The notes beneath the pieces are model-generated. The model was not told the origin of the DNA and ran no database searches. It saw nothing but the letters and a program-made list of their open reading frames with translations. 46,591 bases of DNA from Ralstonia sp. UBA689. GTDB lineage: Bacteria > Pseudomonadota > Gammaproteobacteria > Burkholderiales > Burkholderiaceae. The first letter of the stretch is position 1. Each line of letters opens with the position of its first letter. The stretch spans positions 1 to 46,591 of the forward strand of contig NZ_DBMV01000048.1 of the NCBI RefSeq assembly GCF_002298975.1. Reading direction: 5' to 3'. This document shows, in pieces, positions 7,971-16,793 of the stretch. The position numbers were made by a program, and so were the translations under genes.

Positions 7971-8909
7971 TTACTCGTAGCCGTAAGCGCGCAGGCCGGC
8001 CTCGTTATCGGCCCAGCCGCTCTTGACCTTGATCCAGACCTCCAGATAGACCTTGCCGTCGAACAGTTTTTCCATGTCCATGCGGGCTTCGGTGGAGATC
8101 TGCTTGAGCTTGGCACCCTTGGCGCCGATGATCATCGCCTTGTGCGCATCGCGGTCCACCAAGATGGTCACGAACACGCGACGCAGGCGACCTTCGGTCT
8201 CGAACTTGTCAACGATGACCGTGCTGGAATACGGCAGTTCGTCGCCGGTCCAGCGGAAGACCTTCTCGCGGACGATCTCGGCGGCCAGGAAACGCTCGCT
8301 GCGGTCGGTCAGCGCTTCGGGGTCGTACATCGGTTCGCCCTCGGGCAGATACGGGCGCACGATGCCAAGCAGGCGCAGAATGTCGTCGCGGTTCTTGGCC
8401 GACATGGGCACGATTTCCTTGAACGGAAACACCTGCGCCATCTCCTGCAGGAACACGGCTACCATTTCGGCGCGCGTGTAGGCATCGAGCCGGTCGACCT
8501 TGTTGACGATCAGGATCACGGGCGTCTCGCGCGGCAGCAGCGACAGCACCTTCTCGTCGTCCGGGCCATAGCGGCCGGCCTCGACCACGAACAGCACGGC
8601 GTCGACCGAGGTGAGCGTGGACGTGACCGCGCGGTTCAGCGAACGGTTCAGTGCCGTAGCATGGCGCGTCTGAAAGCCCGGCGTATCGACGAAGACGAAC
8701 TGCGCGTCTTCCGTGGTCTGGATACCGGTGATGCGGTGGCGCGTGGTCTGCGCCTTGCGCGACGTGATGCTGACCTTCTGGCCCACCAGGGCATTCATCA
8801 GCGTGGACTTGCCGACGTTCGGCCGCCCGACGATGGCGACCATGCCGCAGCGGAACCCCTCCGGCACACCAGATTCTGGCTGCGGAGGCTGCAATGGGGT
8901 GTCGCTCAT
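7971..8909 (-). CDS. era: GTPase Era
   Basis: This 312-residue GTPase acts in 30S subunit assembly and 16S rRNA 3'-end maturation. G-motifs seen are GRPNVGKST (residues 28-36, P-loop), DTPGF (G3) and NKVDRLD (G4). The C-terminal KH domain that binds the 16S 3' end is visible at MIIGAKGAKLKQI. A polar N-terminal tail of about 20 residues precedes the G domain. The gene starts 8 bases after the rnc stop, the rnc-era arrangement common in proteobacteria. Confidence 0.97.
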   Translation of the reverse strand: MSDTPLQPPQPESGVPEGFRCGMVAIVGRPNVGKSTLMNALVGQKVSITSRKAQTTRHRITGIQTTEDAQFVFVDTPGFQTRHATALNRSLNRAVTSTLTSVDAVLFVVEAGRYGPDDEKVLSLLPRETPVILIVNKVDRLDAYTRAEMVAVFLQEMAQVFPFKEIVPMSAKNRDDILRLLGIVRPYLPEGEPMYDPEALTDRSERFLAAEIVREKVFRWTGDELPYSSTVIVDKFETEGRLRRVFVTILVDRDAHKAMIIGAKGAKLKQISTEARMDMEKLFDGKVYLEVWIKVKSGWADNEAGLRAYGYE

Positions 8910-8917
8910 TTACCTGA

Positions 8918-9688
8918 TTATTCCTTCAACCTGAGAGACAACTGCGGATCGGGCGGCGTGGCCTGCTTGCGCGTCTTGCCGGTGCGCTCGGCGCGGCTGC
9001 GCTTGACGAGTTGCGGCACCAGGCGATGCGCCTCTTCCAGGGCCAGCTTGGCCGCCGATTGTTCGGCCGCGCGCCGCGATGCCCCGCTGCCGGAGACACG
9101 AATCTCCAGCTTCGGGATCGTGCACTCGACCTCGAATTGTTGATTATGCGCCGCGCCATGCGTGGCAACCACCGTGTACAGCGGCAGCGCGATCTTGTGA
9201 CCTTGCAGATACTCCTGCAGCAGCGTCTTGGCATCCTTGCCGAGCGTGCGCGGGTCGACCTGCTCCAGGATCGGGATATACAGCTTGCGGATCAGCGTGC
9301 GGGCGGCATCGAAACCGCCGTCGAGAAACACCGCACCGAAAATCGCCTCCAGCGCATCGGCCAGGATGGACGGCCGGCGGAAGCCTCCGCTCTTCAATTC
9401 GCCCTCGCCCAGGCGCAATGCGTCGGGCAACTGCAGCATCTGTGCGATCTCGTACAGCGCCTGTTGCTTGACAAGATTGGCCCGCACGCGTGAAAGGTCG
9501 CCTTCATCCAGCTTGCCGAACATGCCGTAGAGCATGTCGGCTACGGCACAGTTCAGGATCGAATCGCCCAAGAATTCCAGGCGCTCGTTATGCATCGCGC
9601 TGTGGCTGCGATGCGTGAGCGCCTGCTGCAGCAACTCCAGTTTGCTGAAGCGGTAGCCAAGACGTTGCTGCAATGCTTCCAAACTCAT
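8918..9688 (-). CDS. rnc: Ribonuclease III
   Basis: This 256-residue double-strand-specific endoribonuclease processes rRNA precursors and structured mRNAs. The catalytic signature ERLEFLGDS lies at residues 35-43 and supplies the Mg-binding acidic residues. The C-terminal double-stranded RNA-binding domain follows (LLQEYLQGHKIALPLY, then GSGASRRAAEQSAAKLALEE). A basic tail rich in Lys and Arg extends past it. The start lies one base after the stop of the upstream DUF4845 gene, so translation is probably coupled; era follows 8 bases downstream. Confidence 0.97.
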   Translation of the reverse strand: MSLEALQQRLGYRFSKLELLQQALTHRSHSAMHNERLEFLGDSILNCAVADMLYGMFGKLDEGDLSRVRANLVKQQALYEIAQMLQLPDALRLGEGELKSGGFRRPSILADALEAIFGAVFLDGGFDAARTLIRKLYIPILEQVDPRTLGKDAKTLLQEYLQGHKIALPLYTVVATHGAAHNQQFEVECTIPKLEIRVSGSGASRRAAEQSAAKLALEEAHRLVPQLVKRSRAERTGKTRKQATPPDPQLSLRLKE

Positions 9689-9689
9689 G

Positions 9690-10058
9690 TCAACGCTGGG
9701 TCCCCGAATAAGTGATCACCAGACCGATGGGGCCATACAACGGAATCTCTCGCTTGTACGAGAAACGCACCGCCTGGATGGAACCACCCGCGTCCAGCAC
9801 TTCCAGGTCTTCGCCCTTGATCGACGTAATGTCGTCAATCGCGGCCTGCTTGTCGAACGCTACAACGATATCTTCGCGCGTAGCCGCACGCTCACGGGCC
9901 TGCTTCACGGCGCGGCTGATGGCCTGGTATTCCATCAGGCTCGGAATGGACCGGATCGCGGGCAGCACGGCCGTGATGATCACGATGATGACGATCAGAA
10001 TCCCAAACATCGTAATCCCGCGCGACCGGCGTTTCAGAGCGGCCTGACGATTCCGCAT
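9690..10058 (-). CDS. DUF4845 membrane-anchored protein
   Basis: This 122-residue protein of unknown function resembles the DUF4845 family, which is often found between lepB and rnc in beta- and gammaproteobacteria. A basic N-terminus (MRNRQAALKRRSRG) leads into one hydrophobic helix (ITMFGILIVIIVIITAVLP), giving a type IV pilin-like profile. A soluble region of about 85 residues follows. I chose the ATG at 10058 because GGGGGAA sits just upstream; an in-frame GTG at 10112 would add 18 residues. The tight lepB-DUF4845-rnc spacing suggests cotranscription. It could be a pseudopilin-like envelope protein, but I see no proof of export or assembly. Confidence 0.8.
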   Translation of the reverse strand: MRNRQAALKRRSRGITMFGILIVIIVIITAVLPAIRSIPSLMEYQAISRAVKQARERAATREDIVVAFDKQAAIDDITSIKGEDLEVLDAGGSIQAVRFSYKREIPLYGPIGLVITYSGTQR

Positions 10059-10120
10059 TGCATTTCCCCCGTTGTGCAATTGCCGAGCTTCAATAAGAGC
10101 TTTAACAGTCACTTATAGGA

Positions 10121-11014
10121 TCAACGGAAACCGCCGATCCGCTTCAAGTCACCCAGATTCATCCAGATGAAGAACGCTTTCCCGACGATGTTCTTGTCGG
10201 GCACAAAGCCCCAGTAACGGGAATCCGCGCTGTTGTCGCGATTATCGCCCATCATGAAATAGTGACCTTCAGGTACCTTGCAGGTAAAGCCGGTCTGATT
10301 GTAAGTGCAGTTTTCGCGGAACGGAAAATCGTCCGGGCCAGACACGTAAGCCGGTCGGTCGGCATCGTTCAGGATGTTGTGCGTAACGTTGCCGAGCATC
10401 TCCTGGTATTGCTTGGAGTAGGTCAGGCGCTCGCCGTCGAGGTAATCGGATTGCGGCGCGTAGGTGGCCGGTTGGCCATTCACCGTCAGGCGCTTGTTGT
10501 TGTACGACACCACGTCACCCGGCACGCCGATCACGCGCTTGATGTAGTCCATCGACTCGTCTTTCGGGTAGCGAAAGACCATCACGTCGCCACGCTGCGG
10601 CTGGTTCAACTCGACAATCTTCTTGTTCACAATCGGCAGACGGATACCGTACGTGTACTTGTTGACGAGGATGAAGTCACCGATCTGCAGCGTCGGGATC
10701 ATCGAACCCGACGGAATCTTGAACGGCTCGATCACGAACGAGCGCAGCAGAAACACGGCCGCGATCACCGGGAAGAAGCTCGCGGTGTACTCCAGCCACC
10801 ACGGCTGGCGCAGCTTCTCTTCGGCCAACTGGAGACGGGCGGCGCCGATGTCGCCACCGCCGCCGTACTGCGCCTGCACCTGCGCACGCGCATCAAACTC
10901 GGCCAGCGCGGTGGCGGCGGCAGCTTGGCGCTGGCGCTGGAATACAAGCTTGTCGGCCACCCACGCAATACCGGTGATGACGACGAGAACAAACAGAATC
11001 AGGGCGAAGTTCAT
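10121..11014 (-). CDS. lepB: Signal peptidase I
   Basis: This 297-residue inner-membrane protease removes signal peptides from secreted preproteins. The catalytic Ser104 lies in PSGSMIPTLQIGD and the general base Lys159 in DYIKRVIGVPGD. The box GDNRDNSADSRYWGFVP is also intact. There are two membrane segments: residues 1-20, and about 79-94 just before the catalytic domain. The loop between them is about 60 residues and cytoplasmic in the E. coli topology. lepA lies 35 bases upstream, the classic lepA-lepB pair. Confidence 0.97.
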   Translation of the reverse strand: MNFALILFVLVVITGIAWVADKLVFQRQRQAAAATALAEFDARAQVQAQYGGGGDIGAARLQLAEEKLRQPWWLEYTASFFPVIAAVFLLRSFVIEPFKIPSGSMIPTLQIGDFILVNKYTYGIRLPIVNKKIVELNQPQRGDVMVFRYPKDESMDYIKRVIGVPGDVVSYNNKRLTVNGQPATYAPQSDYLDGERLTYSKQYQEMLGNVTHNILNDADRPAYVSGPDDFPFRENCTYNQTGFTCKVPEGHYFMMGDNRDNSADSRYWGFVPDKNIVGKAFFIWMNLGDLKRIGGFR

Positions 11015-11049
11015 GTATGAAAGCAGCGCTGTTGCGCGATTCGTCCAGG

Positions 11050-12849
11050 TTATTTTTCTTCAACGCGCAGGATGGCGAGGAACGCCTCTTGCGGAATCTC
11101 AACGGTGCCCACCTGCTTCATGCGCTTCTTGCCCTCTTTCTGCTTTTCGAGGAGCTTCTTCTTGCGCGAGATATCACCGCCGTAGCACTTGGCCAGCACA
11201 TTCTTGCGCAGTGCCTTGACGTTTTCGCGAGCGATCACGTTGGCGCCAATGGCTGCCTGGATGGCCACGTCGTACATCTGGCGCGGAATGATCTCGCGCA
11301 TCTTGGCGGCCACTTCACGGCCACGATATGTGGCGTTCGAACGGTGGACGATGATGGACAGCGCATCGACCTTATCGCCGTTGATCAGGATGTCGACCTT
11401 GACCACGTCCGATACGCGGTATTCCTTGAACTCGTAATCCATCGACGCATAACCGCGCGAAACGGATTTCAGCCGATCGAAGAAGTCCAGCACGATCTCG
11501 CCCATCGGGATCTCATACGTGAGCTGAACTTGGCGGCCGTGGTAACTCATGTTGATCTGCGAGCCGCGCTTCTGCTCGCACAGCGTAATCACGGCACCCA
11601 CGTAATCCTGCGGCATGTACAGATTAACCGTGACGATCGGCTCGAGAATCGCCTCGATCTTGCTCGGGTCCGCCGGCATCTTGGCGGGGTTCTCCACCTG
11701 CACCATCGTGCCGTCGCGCAGTTGCACCTGATAGACCACCGTCGGCGCGGTGGTGATCAGATCCATGTCGAACTCGCGCTCCAGGCGCTCCTGCACGATC
11801 TCCATGTGCAACAGGCCAAGGAAGCCGCAGCGGAAGCCGAAGCCCAGCGCCTGCGACACTTCCGGCTCGTACTGCAGCGACGCGTCATTGAGCTTGAGCT
11901 TTTCCAGCGATTCACGCAGCGCTTCGTACTGGTTGGCTTCCACCGGATACAGGCCGGCAAACACCTGCGGCTTGACTTCCTTGAAGCCCGGCAGCGGCGC
12001 CTCGGCCTTGCGCGGTGCAACGTGGGTGATGGTGTCACCGACCTTGGCGGCCTTCAGTTCCTTGATGCCCGCGATGACAAAGCCTACCTGCCCGGCAGAC
12101 AGGGATTCGCGCGGCACCGACTTCGGCGAGAACACGCCCACCTGCTCCACCAAGTGCTGCGCACCGGTTGCCATCAGCAGGACTTTGTCTTTGGCGCGCA
12201 GCGTGCCGTTCACCACACGCACCAGCATCACCACGCCGACATAATTGTCGAACCAGGAGTCGATGATCAGCGCTTGCAGGGGTGCAGCCGGGTCACCCTT
12301 GGGCGCCGGCACCTTGGCGATCAGCGCTTCCAGCACGTCAGCCACGCCCACGCCCGTCTTGGCGGAGCAGCGCGTCGCGTCGGTCGCGTCGATGCCAATC
12401 ACGTCTTCAATTTCCTGGATCGCGTTGTCCGGATCGGCTGCAGGCAGGTCGATTTTATTGAGCACCGGCACCACTTCTACGCCCAGCTCGATGGCGGTGT
12501 AACAGTTGGCGACGGTTTGCGCCTCCACACCTTGGGAAGCATCGACCACCAGCAGAGCACCTTCGCAGGCGGACAACGAACGGCTGACTTCGTAGCTGAA
12601 GTCAACGTGACCCGGGGTATCGATCAGGTTGAGGTTATAGACCTTGCCGTCGCGCGCTTTGTAGGACAGCGCTGCTGTCTGCGCCTTGATGGTGATGCCG
12701 CGCTCCTTCTCGATGTCCATCGAGTCCAGCACCTGGGCTTCCATCTCACGGTCAGAAAGTCCGCCGCACAACTGGATGATGCGATCGGCCAGCGTCGATT
12801 TGCCGTGGTCGATGTGGGCGATGATCGAGAAATTGCGGATATTGTCCAT
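11050..12849 (-). CDS. lepA: Elongation factor 4 (LepA)
   Basis: This 599-residue translational GTPase is the same length as E. coli LepA. The P-loop AHIDHGKST is at residues 11-19, followed by switch I GITIKAQT, DTPGHVDF and NKIDLPAADP. EF-G-like domains and the LepA-specific C-terminal domain (IIPRQMYDVAIQAAIG, KCYGGDISRKKKLLEKQKEG) are complete. I chose the ATG at 12849 (MDNIRNF) over an upstream in-frame start because the family begins here. The 213 bases upstream hold no gene. A TAAAAT box (complement of 13010-13015) may be its -10 element but lacks a clear -35. Confidence 0.97.
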   Translation of the reverse strand: MDNIRNFSIIAHIDHGKSTLADRIIQLCGGLSDREMEAQVLDSMDIEKERGITIKAQTAALSYKARDGKVYNLNLIDTPGHVDFSYEVSRSLSACEGALLVVDASQGVEAQTVANCYTAIELGVEVVPVLNKIDLPAADPDNAIQEIEDVIGIDATDATRCSAKTGVGVADVLEALIAKVPAPKGDPAAPLQALIIDSWFDNYVGVVMLVRVVNGTLRAKDKVLLMATGAQHLVEQVGVFSPKSVPRESLSAGQVGFVIAGIKELKAAKVGDTITHVAPRKAEAPLPGFKEVKPQVFAGLYPVEANQYEALRESLEKLKLNDASLQYEPEVSQALGFGFRCGFLGLLHMEIVQERLEREFDMDLITTAPTVVYQVQLRDGTMVQVENPAKMPADPSKIEAILEPIVTVNLYMPQDYVGAVITLCEQKRGSQINMSYHGRQVQLTYEIPMGEIVLDFFDRLKSVSRGYASMDYEFKEYRVSDVVKVDILINGDKVDALSIIVHRSNATYRGREVAAKMREIIPRQMYDVAIQAAIGANVIARENVKALRKNVLAKCYGGDISRKKKLLEKQKEGKKRMKQVGTVEIPQEAFLAILRVEEK

Positions 12850-13062
12850 CGAATGCGTCGAAAAGCGCCCGTCCTGGGCGCGTCTGCCGGGAGCGCGAGC
12901 GGTTCCGGTATGGCCGACGCGCGTTGGCTGCGCCGGCGGGAGGTATTGGGTTCTAAGCCGAGGTTGCGGCACAAAAATCGTGCAGTGCAAAAATCGGCGC
13001 TAACAGGCGATTTTACCGGATTTCAGGGGGCTTCCCGCGCCTCTTTTTGCGGCAGGTTCAAG

Positions 13063-13338
13063 TCAGTTGTGCGCGGTCTGCGCCGCCAACCAAGTCCGTA
13101 CGGCCGACACATCAAGGAAGTAGTGACACAGCTTATGTGCGTTCTCGGCAACCACATGCGGCGCACCGGTCATCAGCACCGGCACCAACTCGCCAAATCG
13201 ATCTTCCAGTGCCGCATCGCTGTCAACGTCCACCTCATGCAGCACAAAGGAAAAGTCGCGCCGGAGAGGTTCCAGCGCAGCTTTCATGTCGTCACACAGG
13301 TGGCAATACGTGCGACCGTAGAGCGTGAGCTCGATCAC
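13063..13338 (-). CDS. Glutaredoxin-family thiol protein
   Basis: This 91-residue small thioredoxin-fold protein opens with the strand LTLYGRTYCHLC. The active-site pair is Cys12 and Cys15 (CHLC), and LVPVLMTGAPHVV in the middle contains the cis-proline. The short form with an N-terminal CxxC resembles the YuxK/DUF836 glutaredoxin-like group rather than classical GrxA. Substrate and reductant are unknown. It overlaps the mucD stop by four bases (13335-13338) and lies between mucD and lepA. A link to envelope redox stress is only suggested by this position, since there is no signal peptide. Confidence 0.82.
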   Translation of the reverse strand: MIELTLYGRTYCHLCDDMKAALEPLRRDFSFVLHEVDVDSDAALEDRFGELVPVLMTGAPHVVAENAHKLCHYFLDVSAVRTWLAAQTAHN

Positions 13339-14843
13339 TGGCCACTGCCCGAACGCGCGGTGCTCGGGCGCATCGTCACCACCTGGGTAGCATCGCCACG
13401 GCGCACGAATACGGCCACCATACGGTTCTTGTCGAGCTTGGCGACCACGTCATTGAATTGCTTGGCACCGGTGATATCAGTGTCGCCCACGCGCAGGATC
13501 AGGTCGCCCGCGCGAATGCCGACGCGTGCTGCCGGGCCTTCAGCCACCTGCACCTCGACGCCGGTCTTGGTCTTGAATTCGCGCTGCGCGCCTTCGGACA
13601 GGTCTGCCACCACCAGCCCCAGCGCGTTCGGCTTACCCGGGCCCTGTTGGCTGTTATCCGGCTGAGCACTCTTGCCGCGCTGAGCAACCTTGGTGTCGGA
13701 TTGCAGCTCGGCCACGGTCACGGTCAGATCGCGCGTTGCCCCCTTTCGCCAGACTTGCACGGTGGCGCGCGAGCCCGGCTTGGTCTCGCCGACCTGGCGC
13801 TGCAGATCACCCGCCTTCTCGACGTCGCGGCCGTTGAACTTCAGCACGATGTCACCAGCCTCGATGCCAGCCTTGTCGGCCGGACCGCCCGATTCGACGT
13901 TGCCCACGTATGCACCACGCGCCCGGCCAAGGCCCAGCGACTCGGCGGCATCCTTCGGCACGTTGTCAATCGCCACGCCGATGCGGCCACGCGTCACGCG
14001 CCCCTGCGTCTTGAGCTGCTCGGCCACGCGCATCGCCTCGTCGATCGGGATCGAGAACGAAATGCCCATGTAGCCACCGCTCTGGCTGTAGATCTGGTTG
14101 TTGATGCCGATCACCTCGCCGCGCAGGTTGATCAAGGGCCCGCCCGAGTTGCCCGGGTTGACGGCAACGTCGGACTGGATGAACGGCAGGTAATCGCCCG
14201 TGTCACGTCCCTTGGCCGACACGATGCCCGCTGTGACCGTGTTGTCCAGCCCGAATGGTGAGCCGATCGCGAGCACCCACTCGCCCACGCGCACCTTGTC
14301 CGAATCACCCAGCTTGAGGCTCGGCAGGCCAGCGGCCTCCACCTTGACGAGGGCAACGTCGGTGCGCTTGTCCTGGCCGATCAGCCTGGCCTTGAATTCG
14401 CGCTTGTCGATCAGCGTCACGTAGATGGTCTCGGCGCCTTCGACCACGTGCGCATTGGTGAGGATGTAGCCGTCGCCCGAAATGATGAAACCCGAGCCGA
14501 CCCCGCGGCTTTGCTCTTCCTCGCGCTGCGGCGGCGCGTTGCGTCGCTTCTGACCCTGACCGGGCGCACCTGGCATCGGCACGCCGAAGAAGCGGCGGAA
14601 GAACTCGGCCATGTCGTCGTCGCTCGGGCCGCTTTGCATGCGCACTTTCTCAGTCGTGCGGATGTTGACAACGGCCGGGCTGACCTTCTCGACCAGATCG
14701 GCAAAATCGGGGACGCCGTAGGCACCCGTAGTCACGCCGCCGGTGGTGTTCTGTGCGTAGGACGGCGCGATTGCGCCCCCGGCCGCCACAACGGCGGCAA
14801 CGCACAGCAGACGCAACGCATGAACGGTTCGAGCGGCACGCAT
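13335..14843 (-). CDS. mucD: Periplasmic serine protease MucD (DegP/HtrA family)
   Basis: This 502-residue protease degrades misfolded envelope proteins. A Sec signal peptide ends near AIAPSYAQN. The trypsin-like triad is His132 (LTNAHVVEG), Asp162 (RTDVALVKV) and Ser233 (NPGNSGGPLIN). Two PDZ domains follow, the first around GYLGVAID-type sequence (RIGVAIDNV) and the second around VQVAEGPAARVGIRAGD. I chose the ATG at 14843 because GGGGAG sits at ribosome-binding distance and the signal peptide starts there; the frame extends 16 codons further. Position after rpoE-rseA-rseB identifies it as the sigma-E-linked MucD paralogue. Confidence 0.95.
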   Translation of the reverse strand: MRAARTVHALRLLCVAAVVAAGGAIAPSYAQNTTGGVTTGAYGVPDFADLVEKVSPAVVNIRTTEKVRMQSGPSDDDMAEFFRRFFGVPMPGAPGQGQKRRNAPPQREEEQSRGVGSGFIISGDGYILTNAHVVEGAETIYVTLIDKREFKARLIGQDKRTDVALVKVEAAGLPSLKLGDSDKVRVGEWVLAIGSPFGLDNTVTAGIVSAKGRDTGDYLPFIQSDVAVNPGNSGGPLINLRGEVIGINNQIYSQSGGYMGISFSIPIDEAMRVAEQLKTQGRVTRGRIGVAIDNVPKDAAESLGLGRARGAYVGNVESGGPADKAGIEAGDIVLKFNGRDVEKAGDLQRQVGETKPGSRATVQVWRKGATRDLTVTVAELQSDTKVAQRGKSAQPDNSQQGPGKPNALGLVVADLSEGAQREFKTKTGVEVQVAEGPAARVGIRAGDLILRVGDTDITGAKQFNDVVAKLDKNRMVAVFVRRGDATQVVTMRPSTARSGSGQ

Positions 14844-14923
14844 GAAAGCTCCCCGGAACAAAGACCTGGAAAAATAGAAATGGCGCTGCACGGATCACCC
14901 GCGCAGCCAAGATAGGCGCCGGC

Positions 14924-16042
14924 TCACTGCGGCGCGCTGGCCGACCTGTTGGTCGCGCTGGCCGCGTTGGCGGCAATCGGCTTGTAGTCCACAGCCGCGC
15001 CAAACTGCTTGATGGTAGCAAACGGCACTTCGCCCACCACTGTCAGCCAGAAATCGGCAATGCGACGCACCATCAAGTGTGTGGCACCCTGGGAGAAGAA
15101 CCCCTCGCTGCGCATGCGCTTCTCGGACACCGGCTCGATGAAGAGCGATAACCCGGCAAGCCCATCGCTGAACACGACCTGCTGCACCTCGACGCCCGAA
15201 CCACTCTTGCCAGCCGGCGCAATGCCGCCCAGCGGACGACGCACTTCACGAATCTTCTGGAAGCCCTTGATGGGGACACCGATGGTCCAACCCTGCTCAG
15301 CCAGATTGGTCGGCTGCGTGACGATCTCGTACTGGTTCCAGCCACTCAGGCTCTTGAGCGCTGCAACGATCTTCTGCTTCTCCGACGGCACGCCCACCTC
15401 GACTTGCGAGAAGGCGACCTGTTCCAGCACCTTCCCGTCCTCGCCGATGGTCTGGGCGCGTATCAGCAAACCGCTGTTGCGTTCAGCCCAGATGCGATAG
15501 GCATAACGGAAGCCGTCTTTCGGATCAAGCTGGAAGACCTCGCAGTCCATGCCGGCCACCCGCTCAGCAGCCAGATGGCGCATATCGTATTGATCGAGCA
15601 CATCACCATTGGTGGTGGCGAGCAGCGCCGGGAAGCTGTCCTTGTGCTCCTGCTTCTCCGTCACGACCAGCTTGACGTCGTAGATCAGGTTCCGGACAAC
15701 ATCGTTCTGCCGTAGCAATTCGTGCTGCTTGCCGTCCAACGCCTCGACGCGCTCGTACTCGTTGTTGAACAGATCGGTGTAATGCTGGATGCGGGTGGAA
15801 TGCATGCCGGTGCCACGCTGGTACGTCAGCGTGCCGACATAGTTCTGCTTGAGGGCCGCGCGATGAATCTTGGTCAGCCAGGAAGCAGCATCCTTGCGCG
15901 GCATGGGCTCCGGCTGCGACTGTGCAGCCGCCGCCAGCGCCGAAACACACAGAAGAAGAAAAACGGACCGACGAACGGCCTGCAGCTTGCGAGCGCCTGC
16001 CCCGGCAACGGGGTGCCACACCTTCGACATGGATGCCCGCAT
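14924..16042 (-). CDS. rseB: Sigma-E regulatory protein RseB/MucB
   Basis: This 372-residue periplasmic protein binds the anti-sigma factor RseA and shields it from cleavage until envelope stress or mislocalised lipopolysaccharide releases it. A signal peptide is visible (RRSVFLLLCVSALAAAAQS). The lipoprotein-carrier-like N-terminal domain contains YVGTLTYQRG and YTDLFNNEYERVEALDG, and the smaller C-terminal domain contains the MLVRRIADFWLTVVGEVP-like block near residue 330. The ATG shares a base with the rseA stop (TAATG). An alternative ATG four codons later (16030) is possible. mucD follows 80 bases downstream. Confidence 0.92.
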   Translation of the reverse strand: MRASMSKVWHPVAGAGARKLQAVRRSVFLLLCVSALAAAAQSQPEPMPRKDAASWLTKIHRAALKQNYVGTLTYQRGTGMHSTRIQHYTDLFNNEYERVEALDGKQHELLRQNDVVRNLIYDVKLVVTEKQEHKDSFPALLATTNGDVLDQYDMRHLAAERVAGMDCEVFQLDPKDGFRYAYRIWAERNSGLLIRAQTIGEDGKVLEQVAFSQVEVGVPSEKQKIVAALKSLSGWNQYEIVTQPTNLAEQGWTIGVPIKGFQKIREVRRPLGGIAPAGKSGSGVEVQQVVFSDGLAGLSLFIEPVSEKRMRSEGFFSQGATHLMVRRIADFWLTVVGEVPFATIKQFGAAVDYKPIAANAASATNRSASAPQ

Positions 16043-16674
16043 TATTCCTGATTCGAGTCCTGAGAGTTTGCCACCCCATTGGCGACGGCTCGCAGATAGG
16101 GAACCACCATGCCGTTAGTCGCGGACTGGCGATGGGCGCTCAGGTATTCGTCCAGGCGGGCATCGCGGATCATCGGCGTGGCATCGGCAGCAGCCACAGT
16201 CACGGCCTGCGCATCGGCACCCTGTGCCGCCTTGGCGACCAGTGCGGGCGAGGCGTTGCCTCCATCGGAGGGGCCGCGCAATTGCGGCACAACCACCCAG
16301 CTAACGGCCGCCACCGCCGCTGCCACGGCCGTCGTTGGCATGATCCGGCGGACCCACGAGGGGCGGACCAGAAAGCGATGCCTCTCTTGGGCTTGCGCGC
16401 GCTGCGCCACAGCCGGCACCAGCAGGTGCGGCTCGGCCTCGAGCTTGGCCGAGAACCGGCTGAGAAAATACTCGGAGGAACGCGTGTTCAGCAAATCTTC
16501 CGACCGGAGCACATCACTGATCAGTTGATACTCGCGCCAGTGAGCCGCACCCTCACCATCCTCGACCAGTTCCACGACAGACGACACCTCGTGCGCCGCC
16601 AATTCACCATCCATCAAGGCGGAGATGCGCTGTGCGAACTCCGCTTCTGCCGTCTGCATTTGAGCCTGACCCAT
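16042..16674 (-). CDS. rseA: Anti-sigma-E factor RseA/MucA
   Basis: This 210-residue single-pass inner-membrane protein binds and inhibits RpoE. The N-terminal sigma-binding region is recognisable (ISALMDGELAAHEV, HWREYQLISDVLR), with a transmembrane helix near residues 108-128 (IMPTTAVAAAVAAVSWVVVP). The periplasmic tail would interact with RseB. I chose the ATG at 16674 (MGQAQ); the frame is open 10 codons further, and ATG codon 6 is another possibility. The sequence is divergent from E. coli RseA, as is usual, so the call leans on the conserved N-terminal pattern, topology and position between rpoE and rseB. Confidence 0.9.
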   Translation of the reverse strand: MGQAQMQTAEAEFAQRISALMDGELAAHEVSSVVELVEDGEGAAHWREYQLISDVLRSEDLLNTRSSEYFLSRFSAKLEAEPHLLVPAVAQRAQAQERHRFLVRPSWVRRIMPTTAVAAAVAAVSWVVVPQLRGPSDGGNASPALVAKAAQGADAQAVTVAAADATPMIRDARLDEYLSAHRQSATNGMVVPYLRAVANGVANSQDSNQE

Positions 16675-16793
16675 TTCCCGACCCCAAAAAACTCCAACGT
16701 CCAATCAACGATCCGAGAGAAGACTTCCCGAGGTTTCACCGTTTGCGGCCAGGTCACTCACACCCGCGGCCGCCGGCTTGTCATATCGGCTGG

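Noticed and set aside
11017..13665. 882-codon plus-strand frame opposite lepA
   Set aside because: The product is rich in His, Arg, Leu and Gln, typical of reading the complement of GC-rich coding DNA. It spans lepA, the glutaredoxin-like gene and part of mucD.
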